A stretch of DNA of 64,000 bases from DATKAS01 sp963773315 (GTDB taxonomy: Bacteria > Actinomycetota > Acidimicrobiia > Acidimicrobiales > DATKAS01), in the NCBI GenBank assembly GCA_963773315.1, contig CAVZAF010000005.1, positions 434,001 through 498,000 on the forward strand. The letters are read 5' to 3'. The notes under the pieces are model-generated. The model was not told where the DNA came from, did no database searches, and saw nothing but the letters and a program-made list of their open reading frames with translations. Made by a program: the position numbers and the translations under genes. This document shows positions 61,617-64,000 of this stretch, piece by piece (position 1 is the first letter of the stretch; each line of letters begins with the position of its first letter).

Positions 61617-62681
61617 GTGCGTGCGATGGTGGTAAAGGAGTTTCGGGAGTTGATGCGCGACCGGCGCACGCTGGCGATGTTGATCGTGATGCCACTGCTC
61701 CTGCTGGTCATCTTCGGCTATGCCGCGAACTTCTACGTGTCGAGCGTGAAGGCGGCTGTGGTCGGGCCAGACGCGACGCGGGTGGCCGCCACGCTGCCCC
61801 CGCTCTTCGACGTGACTGTGCTCGATCCGTCCGACACCCGAGCTGATGCTGAGAACCTGCTCCAGAAGAACAAGGTCGACGTCGCATTCGTGACCGGACA
61901 GGTGCCAGTGCTCGCGCTGGTCGATGGCTCGGAGCTCTTCGCGGCTCAGTCGGTCGTCGCGGCGTTGAACAAGGCGGGCGGCGCTGTCCAGACCGAAGTG
62001 CTCTACAACCCCGAGCTGAAGACCTCGTGGGTCATGGTGCCCGCGATCATCGGGCTGATCCTGGCGTTCATCGGCACGATCGTCACCAGCATCGGCCTCG
62101 TCCGAGAACGGGAAGCCGGGACCCTCGAGCAGCTCGCGGTGATGCCGATCAGACCGACCTCCGTGATCTCCGGCAAGATCGCGCCCTACTTCCTGATCGC
62201 GTCGCTCGACATGGTCGTCGTGACGTTGCTCGGGATATGGCTGTTCGGGGTGCCGTTCAACGGCTCAGTGTTCGCGTTCATCCTCGGGGCAGCGCTGTTC
62301 CTGTTCGTCGTGCTCGGCCTCGGGGTTTTCGTCTCCACGGTGTCGCAAACCACGGGGCAGGCGATCCAGACTGCGTTCTTCTTCCTCCTGCCGCAGGTGC
62401 TCCTGTCAGGGATGACCTTCCCGCTCGATGCGATGGCCCCAGGAGTGCGGTGGATCGGCTACCTCCTCCCACTCACGTACTTCAACATCATCGCCCGAGG
62501 GGTCATGCTGCGCGGCGCCTCGATCGCATCGCTCTGGTACGCGTACGTGATCTTGGCTGTGATGGCCGTCTCGGTGTTCAGCGGTGCCTCGCTCCGCTTC
62601 CGTCGTGACCTCGTGCCCGGCAGCCGCTCCCATCACGACCGGCGAGCAGCAGGCGCACCGGGACAGCTGAGCGCGCCGTGA
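61617..62681 (+). CDS. ABC-2 type transporter permease
   Basis: A 354-residue membrane protein: KEFRELMRDRRTLAMLIVMPLLLLVIFGYAANF near residue 8, a large extracytoplasmic loop (residues 40-150), then five spans including VREREAGTLEQLAVMPIRPTSVISGK near 162 and PLDAMAPGVRWIGYLLPLTYFNIIARG near 270. This is the YhhJ/DrrB-like exporter permease. GTG 61617 and ATG 61626 are both possible starts. It is followed by two ATPase genes, the usual order of drug-export systems with tandem ATPases. Confidence 0.86.
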   Translation: MRAMVVKEFRELMRDRRTLAMLIVMPLLLLVIFGYAANFYVSSVKAAVVGPDATRVAATLPPLFDVTVLDPSDTRADAENLLQKNKVDVAFVTGQVPVLALVDGSELFAAQSVVAALNKAGGAVQTEVLYNPELKTSWVMVPAIIGLILAFIGTIVTSIGLVREREAGTLEQLAVMPIRPTSVISGKIAPYFLIASLDMVVVTLLGIWLFGVPFNGSVFAFILGAALFLFVVLGLGVFVSTVSQTTGQAIQTAFFFLLPQVLLSGMTFPLDAMAPGVRWIGYLLPLTYFNIIARGVMLRGASIASLWYAYVILAVMAVSVFSGASLRFRRDLVPGSRSHHDRRAAGAPGQLSAP

Positions 62682-63499
62682 GCTTCGGCATCCGGGGAGC
62701 GACCGTCCACTTCGGTCACGTCGTCGCGCTCGACGACGTCACCGTGGCCGTGCCCGAGGGCTCGCTGGTGGCGGTGGTGGGAGGTGACGGCGCGGGGAAG
62801 TCGACACTGCTCCGCGCGCTCGTTCGGGAGGTGGCGCTCGACGCGGGCACCGTCGACACACCGCCGAAGGACCGGCTGGGATACATGCCGGAGGTGTCAG
62901 GATCATGGGCTTCGCTGACCGTGAAAGAGAACCTCGATTTCGTCGGTGGCATATATGGCCTTCGCGGGAACGAGCTGGTCGTGCGTCGCACAGCGCTGCT
63001 CGAACGCGCCGGTCTCACCGACGCCAGCGACCGGCTCGCGTCGAAGCTGTCCGGAGGCATGCGCCGAAAGCTGGAGTTCTGCATGGCGATGCTGCACTCG
63101 CCGGCGCTGCTCGTACTCGATGAGCCAAGCACCGGCGTCGACCCTGTGAGCCGCGTCGAGCTCTGGCGCTTGGTCGCGGAGGCGGCGGCTGGCGGAGCCG
63201 CGGTCATCGCGTCGACCACCTACCTCGACGAGGCCGAGCGTGCCTCTCGTCTCGTGGCTCTCGATGCGGGCCGGGTGCTCGTGAAGGGTTCGTACGACGA
63301 CGTCCGTCTTGGGTTCAGGGGTGTCGTGACCGAATCGGGCGAGCCGGTGCGACCCGAGTGGTCGTGGCGCCGCGGACGGAGTCGCCGTGAGTTTTGGCCC
63401 GATGCCGATCCGCCCGCGGGGCGCGCGATCGTCGAGCCGGACCTCGAGGACATCGTCATCGCGTTGTCGCTCGCGCGGCGTGCCGCTGCTCTCACATGA
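62678..63499 (+). CDS. ABC transporter ATPase
   Basis: 273 residues. Walker A reads VVGGDGAGKSTLLRALV near residue 34, the Q-loop region is YMPEVSGSWASLTVKENL, the signature is KLSGGMRRKLEFCMAML near 127, and Walker B is LLVLDEPSTGVDP near 145, followed by ASTTYLDEAERASRLV. The H-loop histidine expected after the D-loop is replaced (STTYLDEAE), so hydrolysis may depend on the partner. The GTG overlaps the permease stop. Confidence 0.83.
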   Translation: MSFGIRGATVHFGHVVALDDVTVAVPEGSLVAVVGGDGAGKSTLLRALVREVALDAGTVDTPPKDRLGYMPEVSGSWASLTVKENLDFVGGIYGLRGNELVVRRTALLERAGLTDASDRLASKLSGGMRRKLEFCMAMLHSPALLVLDEPSTGVDPVSRVELWRLVAEAAAGGAAVIASTTYLDEAERASRLVALDAGRVLVKGSYDDVRLGFRGVVTESGEPVRPEWSWRRGRSRREFWPDADPPAGRAIVEPDLEDIVIALSLARRAAALT

Positions 63500-64000
63500 A
63501 CGGTCCCCTTGCGCGGGCGGAGTCGGTGACACGACGCTTTGGCGCCCTCACCGCGGTGGACGGCGTGTCGATGGACGTGCGCCCCGGTGAGGTCGTCGGT
63601 CTCCTGGGCGCCAACGGTGCGGGAAAGACGACCCTCATCCGGATGTTCCTCGGCCTGCTCAGCACGAGCGACGGCTCTGTCGAGGTGCTCGGCGGCGCCC
63701 CCGACCGTGAACGGCGGCGCCGCCTCGGCTACGTGCCCCAAAACCTCGGCCTCTACCGGGATCTCACGGTTTGGGAGAACCTGAGGTTCGTTGCCGATGC
63801 CTACGGTTCCAGCGTTGCTGGTCTCGGACCGGAGCTCGCGCGGTTCGGCGATGTGCTGGTGAGGGATGTTCCTCTCGGAGTGCAGCGTCAAGTCTCGTTC
63901 GTCGCTGCCCTGTCACACGACCCGGAGCTCTTGTTGATGGACGAACCAACCTCAGGCGTCGATGCCCTGGCGCGGGCCTCACTCTGGGACACGATCCGCG
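63496..64000 (+). CDS. ABC transporter ATPase (partial, runs off the window)
   Basis: The first 168 codons of a second ATPase: RRFGALTAVDGVSMDV, Walker A GANGAGKTTLIRMFLGLL near residue 39, Q-loop YVPQNLGLYRDLTVWENL near 79 and Walker B LLLMDEPTSGVDALARASLWD near 149. The signature region reads PLGVQRQVSFVAAL, unlike LSGGQ, so this half may be degenerate. ATG 63496 overlaps the preceding stop by ATGA. The pair resembles YbhF-type tandem ATPases split into two genes. The 3' end is outside the window. Confidence 0.8.
   Translation, partial: MNGPLARAESVTRRFGALTAVDGVSMDVRPGEVVGLLGANGAGKTTLIRMFLGLLSTSDGSVEVLGGAPDRERRRRLGYVPQNLGLYRDLTVWENLRFVADAYGSSVAGLGPELARFGDVLVRDVPLGVQRQVSFVAALSHDPELLLMDEPTSGVDALARASLWDTIR

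Noticed and set aside
1..64000. CRISPR arrays, insertion sequences, integrases, phage or plasmid genes
   Set aside because: No regularly spaced repeats, transposase or integrase motifs were found on either strand.

Overview
This is a GC-rich bacterial chromosome window. GTG and TTG starts are common, and many genes overlap by the four bases GTGA or ATGA. The gene content points to an actinobacterium: a HelD-type RNA polymerase motor, luciferase-like flavin oxidoreductases, an LPKTG surface protein, geranylgeranyl-reductase-type quinone genes and a B12-binding LitR/CarH-like regulator. Acidimicrobiia or a related soil or water lineage is my best guess; no rRNA marker is present to test it. I saw no rRNA, convincing tRNA, CRISPR array, insertion sequence or prophage.

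Layout. 0-18 kb is mixed housekeeping and stress genes: hemerythrin-like protein, zinc alcohol dehydrogenase, GNAT, flavodoxin, STAS protein, HelD, SMP-30, SDR, hydrolases, an ArsR/SRPBCC unit, dienelactone hydrolase, a broken Ser/Thr kinase, DUF2252, a diacylglycerol-kinase-like gene, PAP2 phosphatase and an LLM oxidoreductase. 17.7-38.9 kb is a catabolic region for an unidentified, probably aromatic or heteroaromatic, acid. It holds an amidohydrolase, RraA/LigK-type aldolase, acyl-CoA-dehydrogenase-fold monooxygenase, extradiol dioxygenase, M24-fold protein, 3-hydroxyanthranilate-dioxygenase-like proteins (one fused, one split into two genes), a complete branched-chain-type ABC importer, a TAXI-like binding protein, an IclR regulator, and an operon of LLM oxidoreductase, FAH-type hydrolase, gentisate-dioxygenase-like cupin and class II aldolase. 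A 31-bp element lies upstream of three transcription units in this region and is the likely regulon signature.

38.9-50.2 kb holds a MetE-like methyltransferase, a 26-residue membrane peptide, a PEP-utilising-type protein, SDR and GMC oxidoreductases, a HIT protein, a cation/proton antiporter and a quinone or isoprenoid-lipid set (reductase, methyltransferase, UbiA-like). 50.3-51.3 kb is a TetR gene divergent from an epoxide-hydrolase-like gene, with two exact operators between them. 51.3-57.7 kb is a probable light/B12-responsive membrane-lipid regulon: SDR-SRPBCC, then flavin amine oxidase, DUF1365 and cyclopropane-fatty-acid synthase, a LitR-like regulator and a DUF4397 LPKTG protein, linked by a shared short palindrome. 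58-64 kb holds small enzymes, two regions without genes marked by MarR-type palindromes, a DUF2127 protein and an ABC-2 exporter that runs off the end.

Ten genes carry apparent single-base frameshifts, or a lost stop, in otherwise well-conserved proteins, often in GC-rich repeats. This looks more like indel errors in the assembly than mass gene decay, so the affected genes are annotated as probably intact in the organism.
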